Source: Tolypeutes matacus (lineage: Eukaryota; Chordata; Mammalia; Cingulata; Chlamyphoridae). From it: 64,000 nucleotides of DNA. A model generated the notes under the pieces. The model was not told where the DNA came from. It searched no databases and saw nothing but the letters and a program-made list of their open reading frames with translations. The position numbers and the translations under genes were made by a program. Positions 32,501 through 43,855 of this stretch are shown here, one piece after another (positions within the stretch are counted from its first letter, which is position 1; every line of letters begins with the position of its first letter). Location of the stretch: NCBI GenBank assembly GCA_026826555.1, contig JAKSZT010053764.1, positions 13,676,536 to 13,740,535 of the forward strand, given 5' to 3'.

Positions 32501-33300
32501 CACAATCAGATGTATCTAAGGGCAATTATGGAAATATGTGTCATATTTTTCTTTTTCTCTTTTGGTATGAAACTAATGAATTCTCTTTATAGAAATTGCA
32601 TAGTTTCTTTAAGACTTTAGAATATGACTTTTGGCATTCCTCTGGAGTGGACTAGACACAGATTTCTTGGGTTTGCCAGGCTAAAGTATAAGCCTTTCTA
32701 AAATAATAGATCATCCTAAGACATTGTTAGTGTTTCTTTCCATTACTGAAAATACATTCTCCTGCATTGGGCACAGTGTGAATGATGCAGAAATTTGTGA
32801 GCAACTGGTGATTAAGTGGTGAGATGAAGAATCTACAGTCTGGGTGAACTGAAAAACCACTATGGGTAAATTCTGCTACTTCTCACTATATGCAGTAAGA
32901 AGTGTTGAGTCAATTTCTGGATAAACACTAAGCTGGAGACCATTTTCCATTGGATCCTTTCTCTAATTTACTGGCCCTGTAACTTTATGATTGGTACCAG
33001 GCCTGTCTCATATGAAAAAGAAGTTCAATTAGCACCTGTGTCTGCTCTGGTAATTTTACCTTCCTCACTGAGTCATAGAAGATCTGAAATTATAATCAGG
33101 GAGAGGCAAGGCAACTGTCAGCAACCAAGTTAGGAAGTTGATTATTTCACTAAGGAATTGTGATGAGGATGAAAATGTCAAGCTGCAAGTCAATTTCCAG
33201 CCACTCCACATTTGTCACTGTCTTTTCTTGGGGAACGTTCTCCTCTCTCAGCTCCCATGAGTTTCTTCTATCTCACTGGTCATTCATTTCTAAGTATCTA
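32500..33300. other. Single-copy-looking DNA, nothing recognised
   Basis: No gene or element recognised. Confidence 0.45.
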
Positions 33301-34125
33301 TTAAGGACTCTTCTTTAAATGGTCACCCCGGAAAATGTTGGCCTTTACTCTTCTCAATCTACATAATATCTGACTGACATAAGCCATTTCTGTGGTTCTA
33401 GTTCTGGTGACTTCCCAAAATTACAGCTTTTATTCCTGAGTTCCAGAGGCAATACCAAACTCTCCACTGGATATCTTAATCTGGACCTTCTCCAGATATC
33501 ATGATCAAACAAAGAATATTTATTTTTCCCCAGATAGGCTGTTCCTCCATTATTTCCACAAAGCTTCTTTCCAGCCTTTCACCATTACATCAAAGCAAGT
33601 TTTGTCCACTCATGCCTCTTAATATTTCGAGTATCAGCATCAAGTCCATTCCTCTGCATGGCACACATGGCTGTCCATGGTCTGGCCTTGTGTGTTTTTC
33701 AAGATATTTTATTGCCCCAATTATGCCCTGAGCTATAGCCATATCCAATGGATTTCACACTGTAGTGTGTCCTCACACCTTCCTTCATTCATATGTACAG
33801 CATTCCCTAAACAAATGCTCTTTCCTTCTGTCTTTCCCTGGCCAACACCCTCTTTTCTTACAAATCTCAATTCAGAGAGACTTGTTTGAAGATCTCCTTT
33901 TCATCTTCCTCTCAAAATGCTTTATGCACATAGCTCTGTAATTGATTTATCACACTGCTTTGTAATTGTCTCTTCTTATCTGCCTCTTCTGGTAGACCTT
34001 TCCATTGACTGAGGGTGGGACTGTTTTCCTTTTGAAAAAAACTCCAAGTAAATCTATTACCTAATTTAACACTTGGCTCCTAGTGGGTGCTCAATGTATT
34101 GGTTTGTGGAACAAATGAATGTGAT
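33300..34125 (+). repeat. L2 LINE 3' part
   Basis: Plus-strand L2: 'ccagatatcatgatcaaaca', 'ttcctccattatttccacaa', 'ggctgtccatggtctggcct', 'tctcaattcagagagacttg', 'gactgagggtgggactgttt' and the tail 'ctcctagtgggtgctcaatg', 'gaacaaatgaatgtga'. Pyrimidine-rich throughout, frames lost. Confidence 0.78.
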
Positions 34126-34910
34126 GTAGCCAATCCACAGAAGTAACACTCTAGGAGGCAGCAGGGAGAGGTATTGGCTCAGTGTGTATGTACTGGGTGA
34201 GATAGAGAAAACATAAGACTGAGTGGCTCACAATGCCCAAATATGGTCTAACCATATTTCAGCTTCAGTAATATAAGCAATTTGTGTCCAGTCTATGATT
34301 CTTGACCAAAAACCACATGACTATGCTTGTGATAGGTACATCCCAGATATGATGAAGAGATCTCACCGTAAGCCCCTGGTATAGGATCAGGTGTCAACTC
34401 ATTGGTCTTGCACTTGCCATACGGACTATTATGGCATCAGAGGCTATGGCACTTGTAATTTGAATATGAGGGAGACTGCTGGTCTGCACTCCCACACAGA
34501 CCCCAGGGATCCCCAACTTTACACTATGATCATTTGGGAAGGGATTATTTATTCAGCCTTCATTGACTGGAATAAAACAGAAAAGAAATCTGCATGCAAA
34601 ATGTTGCTAAGATATTGCTTCTTCAAGGCATACCTGACCTTTTTAATCTATGGTCTTTACCTTTTACAAATTTAAAATCTTCCTTTAGACACAATTGTGC
34701 AGAAATCCCTTCAAACCCCTGCCTCCCTTGTAGAAGAAGGCACATTCCAGTACTCTGTGTTTTCCTCTCCTCTATATGTGCCACACCCTAGACACATATA
34801 CTAACCAAAAAGAGAGCACCTGTGTTTACAGGTTGCATTTATCTAGAGGATATGCTTCTGTCCTTTCTGCCAAAGCCATTTATACTGATTAGAACATCAA
34901 ACCAATCATC
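34125..34910. other. Gene-free DNA, possible L2 trace
   Basis: About 34,620-34,800 ('ttcaaggcatacctgacctt', 'gtgttttcctctcctctata') may belong to a second plus-strand L2 piece; the rest is unassigned. A 94-codon open frame (34,391-34,675) has no recognisable domain. Confidence 0.4.
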
Positions 34911-34914
34911 TATA

Positions 34915-35050
34915 CTACCTAGGCAGCTAAGATTTGCCAAGCACTAAAATAGGTGGTATAGAGTATAAACATAAGGAACTAAGAGATGTGATCCTGATGG
35001 AGCTTAAAATCTCCTTAGGGATGAAGAGCATAATAAATATATAGCAAATA
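34915..35050 (-). repeat. L2 LINE tail fragment
   Basis: Antisense L2: 'ttgccaagcactaaaatagg', 'gatcctgatggagcttaaaa', 'gagcataataaatatatagc'. Confidence 0.6.
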
Positions 35051-35145
35051 ACAAGGTAAGGAAATATATGATAAATTGCTTGAAAGATCATGTTTTAACC
35101 AAGACTTTGGAAAATTAATCCTCATAACAATTCTATGAAGTAAAG

Positions 35146-35573
35146 TTGTGATGGTTAAGTTCATGTGTCAACTAGGCCAGTTTTGGTATCCAGTTGTTTG
35201 GTCAAATAAGCACTGGCCTGATTGTTTTTTAAGGTGAGGAGATTTCATGGACTTAAATCAGTAAGTCAATTGTATGAATGGCTGAGGAGATTGCCTTCAA
35301 CAACGAGAGACATCTCATCCAATCAATTGAAGACGTTAAAAGAAGTGATTTCAGCAGTCAGAAGAGAGAATTTCCATCTCTACTTCAGCCAACCAGCTTC
35401 TGGGAAATTCATTGAAAATGTTCGTCAGAGATCCCAGCTTGTGGCCTGCCTTACGGATTGTGGGCTTTTGCATCCCCATAGTCACATGAAACAATTCTTA
35501 TAAAAATCTCATAATACTTACAGATATCTCCTACTGGTTCTGTTTTCCTAGGGAATTCTGACTAATACAAAAA
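35146..35573 (+). repeat. Old ERVL-like LTR remnant ending in ...ctaataca
   Basis: Starts 'tgatggttaagttcatgtgt' and 'caactaggccagttttgg'. Continues 'gtttggtcaaataagcac', 'tctcatccaatcaattgaag', 'gtggcctgccttacggattg' and 'ccatagtcacatgaaacaat'. It ends 'ctactggttctgttttccta' and 'ctgactaataca', the classic start and end of a widespread eutherian LTR group. I am sure of the LTR type but not of the subfamily name. The 93-codon frame inside it is a by-product. Confidence 0.78.
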
Positions 35574-35589
35574 TATTAGTAGACTAGAA

Positions 35590-35708
35590 TTATAGGTGAG
35601 GAAATTGAGAATCAGAGATGGGAGGTGACTTCCCCAGCACCCCACAGCCAGCAAGAATCACAGCTGGAACTCAGGCCTAACCCGTGATTTAATCACCATA
35701 ATATTTTG
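35590..35708 (-). repeat. MIR SINE fragment
   Basis: Antisense MIR: 'taggtgaggaaattgagaat', 'aggtgacttccccagcaccc', 'cacagccagcaagaatcaca', 'ggaactcaggcctaacc'. Confidence 0.7.
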
Positions 35709-36124
35709 CCTACTATAGCCAGAGGAGTTTGGAAGGGAATGCAGTTGTGGTGGATTGGAGTGTTCAGACAAATCTCACAGAGGAGGTAAAAGAGAATCTA
35801 GGTCTTAAAGGATTGACAGGATCTAAAGAAATGGAAAGGAAATGTAAGGATGTTTGCGGCAGAAAAATATCATCAATAGGGCAGAGAGGAAGCTAAGGAT
35901 TCTTTGGAAGGCCAGCGAGCCCTAAGAATACTCTCTTCCTGAATAGCAAGGTTCCTTCAACTTGTAGCCCAACTAACTTACTTGTGCATTCTTCTCTCCA
36001 CAGTAACATCAAACTCACCTGGCAGTTCATAAATTGAAGGAATATTTGCAACTTTACCCTGGAGTGATGACTCTCCTTGCTCTCTGAGACTGCCAGCTTT
36101 CTCTCCCGCACTAACACCAAACAG

Positions 36125-36480
36125 GATTTAAAATAAATGTGTCAAATAGCCATTGCTGGCAATTTATGCAATATAAAAACGAAATCCTCTTGAAATAGCG
36201 CCAGCTGAAGTGACCAGCCATTAAATAAAACAGATACTTCTTTCCTGAGCAATTAGCATGGCACTGAGCTGTGAGAGGTCTTTGCTAATGTGAGTCAAAT
36301 GTTGACTGATTGGTAAATACTTAACATTTCACTCATGAGGCTTTTATACATGACAGTTGTTCTGAAAGAGCCACAGTGGTATTTGAGCTACTGTTTTGTT
36401 CTCTTGGTGAAAGGAGTTCAGTGGCAGTGTCTTCTGCCACTTTGTAGTGAGTCTGGATTTCCTCCAAATGCAGGTTATGA
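36125..36480. promoter_or_regulatory. Possible conserved non-coding block
   Basis: Repeat-free AT-rich sequence with several developmental-factor-like words: 'gccattaaataaaac', 'gagcaattagcatgg', 'gtgagtcaaat', 'ttgactgattgg' and 'cttttatacatgac'. Function and conservation are inferred from composition only. Confidence 0.22.
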
Positions 36481-37608
36481 CCAAATAAACTCTATCACAA
36501 ATATCTGATCCTCTGGATGGCAGCCTAGAAAGTCAGCCAGGGGGCCAGAGGATCAAAAGATGTGTCTAGACCTTTGTGTCACAAGGAACTGAGGGTCCCT
36601 CTAAGGACAGGTTCTCTTAAATGTGTCTCCTTGCTCTGTTTTCCAAATTCATTAAGTAATTTTAATTAGTTCTTAGACCAACAATGTGGAGCTCCTTTGT
36701 TCTTCACTCAGGGTAATAAGAAATCAAAGACCTGAACCATAAATATTATGATTGACTTCAGTCCCAACTCAGGTCACTCTTGAACTCTGCTGCCACCTCT
36801 ACGGCTGTAGCTTATACCTTCCTGTCTCCAAGGACACTAAGTGACAAGGCCACAGTGTGTCTGTTTCCTCACAGTCTAAATTGACTCACACCATGATACC
36901 AGCTTCCAGCCACCCCAAGTACCATCCTGCCTTGCTCTCAGATCAGTTTTTTGAGATTAAATAGGCAAATACCTGCACACCTGCTTTTACAAACTGCTCT
37001 TAATAGCAGCACCCTATGAACATGAGCATAAAATACAGGATAGGCTTAATTGGGATAAGCTATGTCAAACATTAGATTCTATTCATGAAGCTTAGTGGCT
37101 TCCCAGAACTTCTTAGAGAAATAATGCATCTGACCCTATGAGTGAATGCAAGGTTGGTTGTGTTTGCATCCACCTATAGCCTGTACTTGTCCATCTCATA
37201 ATCTACTAGTTATCTAGATGCTGGAAAGTCTTCTAAAATTCTCAGTCACTCCATAGAGGCTTTGCTTCCCAAGATGCAAGCATGGCAATCAGAACTGTCA
37301 TCAAATTGGGCATCAAATTCCATTTACAAGGTAACTGTCTTAAAAGAAATGAAAACCAATAGGCTAATATCCATTTAAATCTACATTTGTATGTTGACAA
37401 TTCATTGTAATTGTGCAGTGTCTATTCTTGAGATTGACAGAATATCAGGGTTCTTTGTGACCTAGCATGCTGTCCCCACATAGGCACTTCCCAGGAGAGG
37501 GTAGTAAACCAGTAATTGAAAAAAATCTCTGAAAAATGCAGAGTGATGCTCACAGGAGCTGCAAGCCAGGTTTCATTTATGTTCAAATCTCTGTCATGCA
37601 CAGACCTT

Positions 37609-37638
37609 CATTTCTCTTATACGTATATAAGAGAAATG
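37609..37638. repeat. Perfect 13-bp-arm inverted repeat
   Basis: Catttctcttata and tataagagaaatg pair perfectly around a 4-base loop (cgta). It is not followed by a clear T-run and is not inside a recognised element. Confidence 0.9.
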
Positions 37639-37849
37639 TTTTTAGTCACTGAGTTGAGAACTTTGTCGGATCTTTATGCCTGAGGCATCTGTAAAGTGTG
37701 AATGGAGATGGAAAAAATAGAGATGAAATAGAGTTATTTTTGCAGGTATCTCAAAAGGGAGAAAAAGTAATGAGGATAGAAGAAATAACCTGTATGTTGA
37801 CCTTTCATTATAAATTGGCAAACACTCAACCTGCTTTGGCCCCACTGGA

Positions 37850-38012
37850 ATCTGCTCTGTGGCCTTGGCCAAGTCACATGATCTCTTGAGCTTGTTTTGT
37901 CATCTGTAAAATGGGGTTAATACCTTGTAGGGTTGGGGTGAGAATTAAATGACAGACTACCTATGAAAGCAGTGAACAGATTCTTGTCATATACAAATAC
38001 TCAATAAATAGT
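37850..38012 (+). repeat. MIR SINE
   Basis: Plus-strand MIR: 'ctgtggccttggccaagtca', 'ttgtcatctgtaaaatgggg', 'taataccttgtagggttggg', 'gtgagaattaaatgaca', 'caaatactcaataaatag'. Confidence 0.85.
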
Positions 38013-38998
38013 TTCTTCCTCCTGAAGCACAAAAGCAAAGTTCATGTGAGTGGCCATTCTATTGAAGAAGACCAAAAGTCATGCATCAAATTCCACTTCT
38101 TCCACTAGAATGTCAGCATTCTAATGAATGTGGTGTATCTGTGCAAGGAGAATGAATTGAAATGACTCAGGGAATTCTATTGAGATTTTTAAAAAATTAA
38201 AACTGCAGGCAGTATACACAAAGATGATTTTCTTTAGATCTGAGGTCTGATTTTTTTTTTTTTCCAACTCTCTGATTCTTTTAAGCCCTGGGCACACAGG
38301 CATATGCTTATGTTTTGGCTGCTAAGAAGCAAAATTGGTTTCTCTGGTGACTTGGCATCTCTGTTTTCCCTCATTCTCCTTTCTTTTCATGTCTCAGAAG
38401 CCCTGCCATCCTGCTTTCAAGTGATAGGTGCTTCATACCTGCTCCCTAGTTGTGATCTGTGGTCAGGAGGCTGGCTTCACCTCTTTTATCTAGCAAGGGA
38501 TAGAATATGTTCTTTTTCTGATACATGCACTTGAGATTGCAAAACTTTTGACCTGATTCCTTTATGGCTTTATTGGGAAAGGATTGGAAGTGAGGTTGTG
38601 GGAAAGGAGGAATGGGAACATTACTCTCTAATTCCATGAAAGACCTGATTTAGAATATTTCCCTCTGGCCCTAGCTGGAGAGTGTTGCTATAATTATAGA
38701 TTGCTTTGATAAAGCCTTTCTTTAAAAAGTACCAGAATGGAATTCAGGGTCCCATTTTTCTAAAAAATGAAGTAAGCACAGAGCATTTATATTCTTTGCT
38801 GGTTTACTTAGAGAGATTTAGCAAGATTTCAATGAAATAATTTGGAGATGGTTAAAACCTAGAAGGTGTGTGCTTGACACTATATTTTACTTCAAAAATT
38901 GTTGATATTTAGCCCAATCACTTGCACGTTCAGCTATAAATCCATTGGACTTGTACATTCTTATAACTTGCAAGTGCTAATAATAAAGAAATAAAATA
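38012..38998. other. Single-copy-looking DNA, nothing recognised
   Basis: No gene or element recognised; a 14-T run lies at about 38,249-38,262 without a clear duplication around it. Confidence 0.45.
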
Positions 38999-39185
38999 CA
39001 TTTACCAAATATCTATGTGCCAGACTCTGTTCTAAAAACTTTACATGTATTATTTAATACACCCACCAACCCTTTGATGAAAGTACTTTCATTTCCATTT
39101 CATAGATGAGACTATGCATTGAGGCATCAAAAGAGAAGGCATTTTCCCAAGATCACACAGATATTAAATTTTAGGGCCAAGATTC
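38999..39185 (-). repeat. MIR SINE
   Basis: Antisense MIR: 'tatctatgtgccagactctg', 'ttctaaaaactttacatgta', 'caccaaccctttgatgaaag', 'ttccatttcatagatgagac', 'tcccaagatcacacagatat'. Confidence 0.8.
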
Positions 39186-39329
39186 TAATCCAAGAAGTAT
39201 AGTTTCAGGATCTCTGCCCTTAATCAGCAGCTCCACATTATCCCTAAATATGTTTGCATCAAGAGTGTGATTGTCTAGTCTTCTTGTTAGAAAGATATTT
39301 ATATTAATATCAGTTATATTACTGAGAAT

Positions 39330-39862
39330 ATATACATGGGGTTTATCTTTCTTCATCATGCTTTTTGCAGATTGATCACAAAAATAGCTCCAGTTTCCCA
39401 GCCCTCCTTGTATCCCCATCCTCTGTAAAAGTCTTTGCAGATCTTCCCATAAAGAGGTAGAGTCTTTCCCCCACCCTGCTGAATCTAGACTAGGACTTGC
39501 ACTGATCACTAGAATATGGCAGAAGTCACGGTGTGCCAGTTCCAAGCCCAGGCCTTGGGAGTCATTGAGCTAGCTACTCTCATTTTTCTCTCAGAACCCT
39601 GTCACCACTGTGAGACCCAGCCTGGGACAACCTGCTGGAGGATGAGGAACCACGTTGAGTAAAGCTGAGTCATTCCCGCTGCCAGGGGTATCCTAGAGCT
39701 CCCAGCCTCTTGCCAACCTGCCCTCTGACTGAGCAAGCCCAGTGGAGAACAGCTGAGCTTGCCGACTTCTAGAGTCACCAGGAACAATAAAGGATTATCA
39801 TTTTAAGCTACTGAGTTTTTGTGGGTAGTTTGTTATGCAGAAAGAGCTAACCAATACAGTGC
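39330..39862 (+). repeat. MLT/MaLR-type LTR remnant
   Basis: The order 'tcttcccataaagaggtaga', 'cactgatcactagaatatgg', 'cttgggagtcattgagctag', 'accactgtgagacccagcct', 'gcttgccgacttctagagtc' and 'ggaacaataaaggattatc' is typical. The end is 'aagctactgagtttttgtgg', 'gtttgttatgcag' and 'ctaaccaatacag'. The poly(A) signal AATAAA is at about 39,785. The 124-codon minus frame (39,171-39,545) overlaps it by chance. Confidence 0.78.
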
Positions 39863-40393
39863 TGCACCATTTGCTTTTTGTTGTTGTGGAATTTATGCCC
39901 CAAATTGCAGAATCATCACATGTTTAAAACTTTCTTAATCAACTTCCTCATTAAAAGAACAGAAAATAGAAAAAAAAAAATAGGAAAAACAAGTTCCAGA
40001 GAGATTAGTAGCTCTCACTCTTATCTCCATTCCCAGTCCTGAGCCCTTCCTGTTGGTCAATTTCTATCAGTTAGAATTTATTAAAGGGTATTTTAAGCAG
40101 CTGGTTAGAATCTACATTTCTAGGCTTAAAAAAAACATGCTAAATGGATTCACCAGAAGTAATAGTTTAGCACATTATTTAATAGTGAGCATATATATAC
40201 AACCTTTGTTCTAGTTCTTGGTGAGTGTCCAGACACATGACACTTGCTTTTTATTCTTCTATAGGGACCTTATGAATGAATTTGAAGGATGATTGCCAAC
40301 TAAGCTTAGCAAACCTTATAAAAGAAGAGCATTGTGGGACTTATCCGTCAACATAACACTCCTCCCCTCCCCCAAATCACAGAAACTCTGGAG

Positions 40394-40582
40394 CTAGTAT
40401 TTATTAGCTTGTTCTTTCTGTACATCAATTACCTTAGGCCCTATTTGCTTCAGCTCCATCAAAAGCATTAAATAGTTCCCAGTGGCAAATTCCTGGTTAT
40501 CTTTAGCTGACGCTGTTAAGTAGGTTTCCACAGTCTTTATAACTCCAGCTTTTATTGTATTTTTAAAATGTCTTGGTTTCAT
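40394..40582 (-). other. Unrecognised ORF with exon-like edges (weak)
   Basis: A 62-codon minus-strand frame starts at an ATG directly after 'ctttagcag', an acceptor-like edge. About 45 codons later it meets 'cctaag/gtaatt', a donor-like edge (near 40,440). The peptide begins MKPRHFKNTIKAGVIKTVET and has mixed, protein-like composition, but I recognise no family. The pyrimidine tract before the acceptor is poor. No neighbouring exons are seen. Chance is the default explanation. Confidence 0.15.
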
Positions 40583-41645
40583 CTGCTAAAGCCTAAGACG
40601 TTGACTTAAAGGGAGAACGCTTGCTAGTGTGGGAGTGTAGAATTTGACTTTTCAGCTTCACCAAGGCCAGTGGAGTTTGGGCAGCCTTGCTGCCTTGGAG
40701 AGGTTTCTAAAGCTGTTTGCTTGGATTTCTGATGTTGATATACTTACATCTGTATTTCTAATACATCAATTGGCCCTTCCTCCTTGTGATGTCCTTGACC
40801 AGATGGATGGCCCGCCTTAACTTTCTCCATCTGGAGGCCTTTGTACTTGACAGGCAAACTTTCTGTCTCTTTTTAATTTTGCTATTTCCTTGATTTCATG
40901 ACTAGGGGTGAAAGCCCACCCCTTCGTTCCCATGATGTCCAATGCCTTCTCCACCACGACCCTGGTCTTTTTCCTCTCCTCTCTGGGCTCCTAAAATGAC
41001 CATTGTGATGCTGATACTTATTTTGGTTGCTATTTCAGGATACTGTTTCTCCTTTCTGCTTCCTCTACTTTTCTCACCCATCTGAAATTTTCCTCTTTTG
41101 AGGTGATTTATGTTACTCTTCAGAAGGGCAGGAGACAATTTAAACTCATTCACAATTGTGAGGTTTTGCACAAGTACCCTCTAGGTTCTGCCTGAGGTTT
41201 TATAATTTGTTGTCATGTCTACACAGATTTCTCAGTCAACATAGAAAGGAAAGCAATTCACTAAATATAACGTAACTTACTTTAAAAAAATTCTATAACC
41301 TTTTTCTTACAATTCCGTTTCCTTTAGATAAGAGATTTTGAACTGCTCTAAACAGAAAAATTGGCCAATCAGTTAGCTTAATGATTCCTTTGCTCAAGTT
41401 TTAAATTTTAATTACTATTGCAATTTGCCATTTCCATCATTCACTTATTTTGGGTAAATCTCAGTCCTATATTGATACAGCTTTTCTCCCAGATGATTCC
41501 TTTGTCTAATTTCCCAACTAATTTTCTTGCCTACTTAAAGCCTACTAGACCAGGATAGCCAAACTTATTTTTTTCCCTCTTTATTCACATTTCTTAGGGT
41601 TTTAGAGCAATGACTTATAAACTTGAATAACCTTGACCATACTCT

Positions 41646-41649
<4 letters not shown>

Positions 41650-41678
<29 letters not shown>
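41650..41678. repeat. (TA)n microsatellite
   Basis: Pure TA dinucleotide run. Confidence 0.97.
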
Positions 41679-41680
<2 letters not shown>

Positions 41681-42896
41681 CATGTATAAATGAAGTAATA
41701 TAGTATGCATATTATAAAACATTATAAAATGTAAATTAAATAATGAAATATAGAAAGAACCTATAGGTTCTAATATATTCTTCTTGAGATCCTACACCTT
41801 CCATTTGAACACCTCTGGTTTAGAGATATTCTACATATTATTCAATCTAGTCAAAAGTTTTTATATCACCCACATCTGAAATGACAGTAAATAAGAACTT
41901 AGATAATAAACAGTTGTTTTTGGACTCCAGATTTATTATTTTCAGGTTAAATTAAGGTAGCATCCAACAGCCATCTGTGTTCTTACTCACCTGATCATCA
42001 CTGATACCCAATAAGCTACCTGCTTTATAGGATTCTATTGTCATCTGTGATTGCTTGTACTAGAACAAAGATACTTTTTTTTGTTATTGTAAAGTTAAGA
42101 ATTTTTATGTTCTCCCCTCCCCAAAGGACATTAGTTGGCTTGTTTTAGTTGATATCCTCTTGAAATTGTTGAAGACAAGCACAATTTGCCAATAGGGAAA
42201 TAGAGCTCCACTGAACATTTTCTTTGGCTCTGGCTTGAAACAGCCTAGCAAGAATAATATGAGAGCATCTGAGGATGATTGGAAACAAAAGGGACTTAAG
42301 GAAATCATGGATTCAATGATTTTACTATCATATACATATGTAGGAAGGAAAAATGGGAGTGGTTTGGTTACCATCTTAATGGAATTGTGTGTATATAAAC
42401 AACTCAATTTTTAAAAAATATTTGAGACAATTTGACACATTTTCTAAGACGTGACAATGAGTATATGAAATTTTATTCAAGGTGACTTTTAGATGTGTGA
42501 GTGAAAAAATATCTCGGGACCTAATCTGGGATATTCCTTCTCTGATGACTACTGTGGCTCGCTACATGTGCTTTCCTTTATGTTAAAACACATACACACA
42601 GACACACATACATATACACTTCTTTGTTTCCATTACCCCATCTTATTATACCAAAGTCATGCTTTTGTAATATTTTAGACATTAGTCAAACGAGCCTGAA
42701 TATTACATGAATTAATTTGGTATTACCTTTTATTTTTGGTTAGTGACAACAGAAAAACAGGAGACGAAAATGACTGAGAGATGTATTTTGGATTCTCCTA
42801 CTAAGCTTCTTTACTTCTTTCTATCCCTCCTTTCTCCAGCCTTTTATTGTCATTATATTTTTTCCTCCTTATTGTATTTGTGATTAGATTGGATGC

Positions 42897-43010
42897 ACTG
42901 GTAGCATAGTTTTATGTGCTAGTTGAATGAGACTGGTTCAAGTCTCAGCTTATCACTTACTCTATCTAATTTTTCCTTGATCCATCTCTTGTCCCTCAAT
43001 TTATTTGTGT
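42897..43010 (+). repeat. MIR SINE 5' half
   Basis: Plus-strand tRNA-like head of MIR: 'cactggtagcatagttttat', 'gaatgagactggttcaagtc', 'tcagcttatcacttactc'. Confidence 0.65.
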
Positions 43011-43011
43011 T

Positions 43012-43395
43012 TTTTAAAAATATAAACACAAGTCGTGGACCTTGAAACAAGTCAAACAATTAAGAAAAGGATAAGGAAGAAAATGAAAATTACCCATAAC
43101 TCTTCATTTGGATAAAATCATTGCAAACATTTTGATGCATATCTTTTCCTGATTATTTTTAGGCCTAAGAATATGCCTAAATTGTGCACACAAATACACA
43201 AATTTACAAAAAACAAGATGAAATTTTACTTCCTATTTTGTAAACTGTGTTTTTATTTTGACAATATATCATGGTCATGTGAAAGGAGCATGTATGTTTA
43301 TTTTAATGAATGACCACATAATATGTTATTGTGTAGATAATCTCTTTTCAACTGATTTTCATTTTAGGCATTTCAGAACAAGTGATAGAGAAGAT
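43012..43395 (-). repeat. Old L1-type 3' fragment
   Basis: Antisense old-LINE text: 'aaacaagtcaaacaattaag', 'attacccataactcttcatt', 'ttttgatgcatatcttttcc', 'tgtaaactgtgtttttattt' and 'caatatatcatggtcatgtg'. Continues 'gaatgaccacataatatg' and 'ttttcattttaggcattt', in the order seen in L1M-type 3' ends. Confidence 0.62.
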
Positions 43396-43431
43396 ATGTT
43401 TGGGTAGTTGTATTGCAAATCTAATTGTATC

Positions 43432-43855
43432 TATTTGTTGTAATTTGAATTATGTACCCAAGAAATATATATTCTTAATCTTAATCCATGTCCCTGTGGG
43501 TGTGAACCCATTGTAAATAGGGCCTTTTGAAGATGTTATTTTTATTTAAAATTTGGTGAACTGAACCAGGATGGGTGTCAATCTGTATTACTGGAGGCCT
43601 TGCAAAGAAAAGCCACAGGGAGGAGCTAAAAGGCAGAAGTCAGCAGATACCAGAAAAGCAGAGAAAAAGGAGAGGACATCATCATGTGACATGAAGCAGG
43701 GATGCAAGCCAAGGAATCCCAAAGACTGTGGCAAGCCGGTTCCAGAACACTACTGACCCAAGAGGAAGTCAACCTTCTAGCCTCCTAAGCTGTGAGACAA
43801 TCCATTGTGTGGTAGTTGTCATAGCAGTCTTGCAAACTAAGACCAGTATATACTT
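43432..43855 (+). repeat. MLT1-like LTR
   Basis: Starts 'tgttgtaatttgaattatgt' and 'acccaagaaatatatattct', continues 'taatccatgtccctgtgggt', 'atagggccttttgaagatgt', 'gaggacatcatcatgtgaca' and 'caagccaaggaatcccaaag'. Ends 'cttctagcctcctaagctgt', 'gagacaatccattgtg' and 'gcaaactaagaccag'. This is the MLT1 order. Short open frames inside are by-products. Confidence 0.82.

Larger units (their letters stand above)
35708..37848. other. Gene-free DNA, single-copy in appearance
   Basis: No gene or common repeat recognised. It contains a possible conserved block (36,125-36,480) and a perfect inverted repeat (37,609-37,638), listed separately. Confidence 0.45.
39862..42895. other. Gene-free DNA, mostly unassigned
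   Basis: A 3-kb stretch with no clear family member. It holds a (TA)n run (41,650-41,678) and one minus-strand open frame with an exon-like outline (40,394-40,582). The other open frames (40,902-41,171, 42,105-42,407) have no recognisable domains. Confidence 0.4.

Noticed and set aside
39171..39545. A 124-codon minus-strand frame
   Set aside because: It spans an old MIR edge and the left part of an MLT-type LTR on the opposite strand; no domain.
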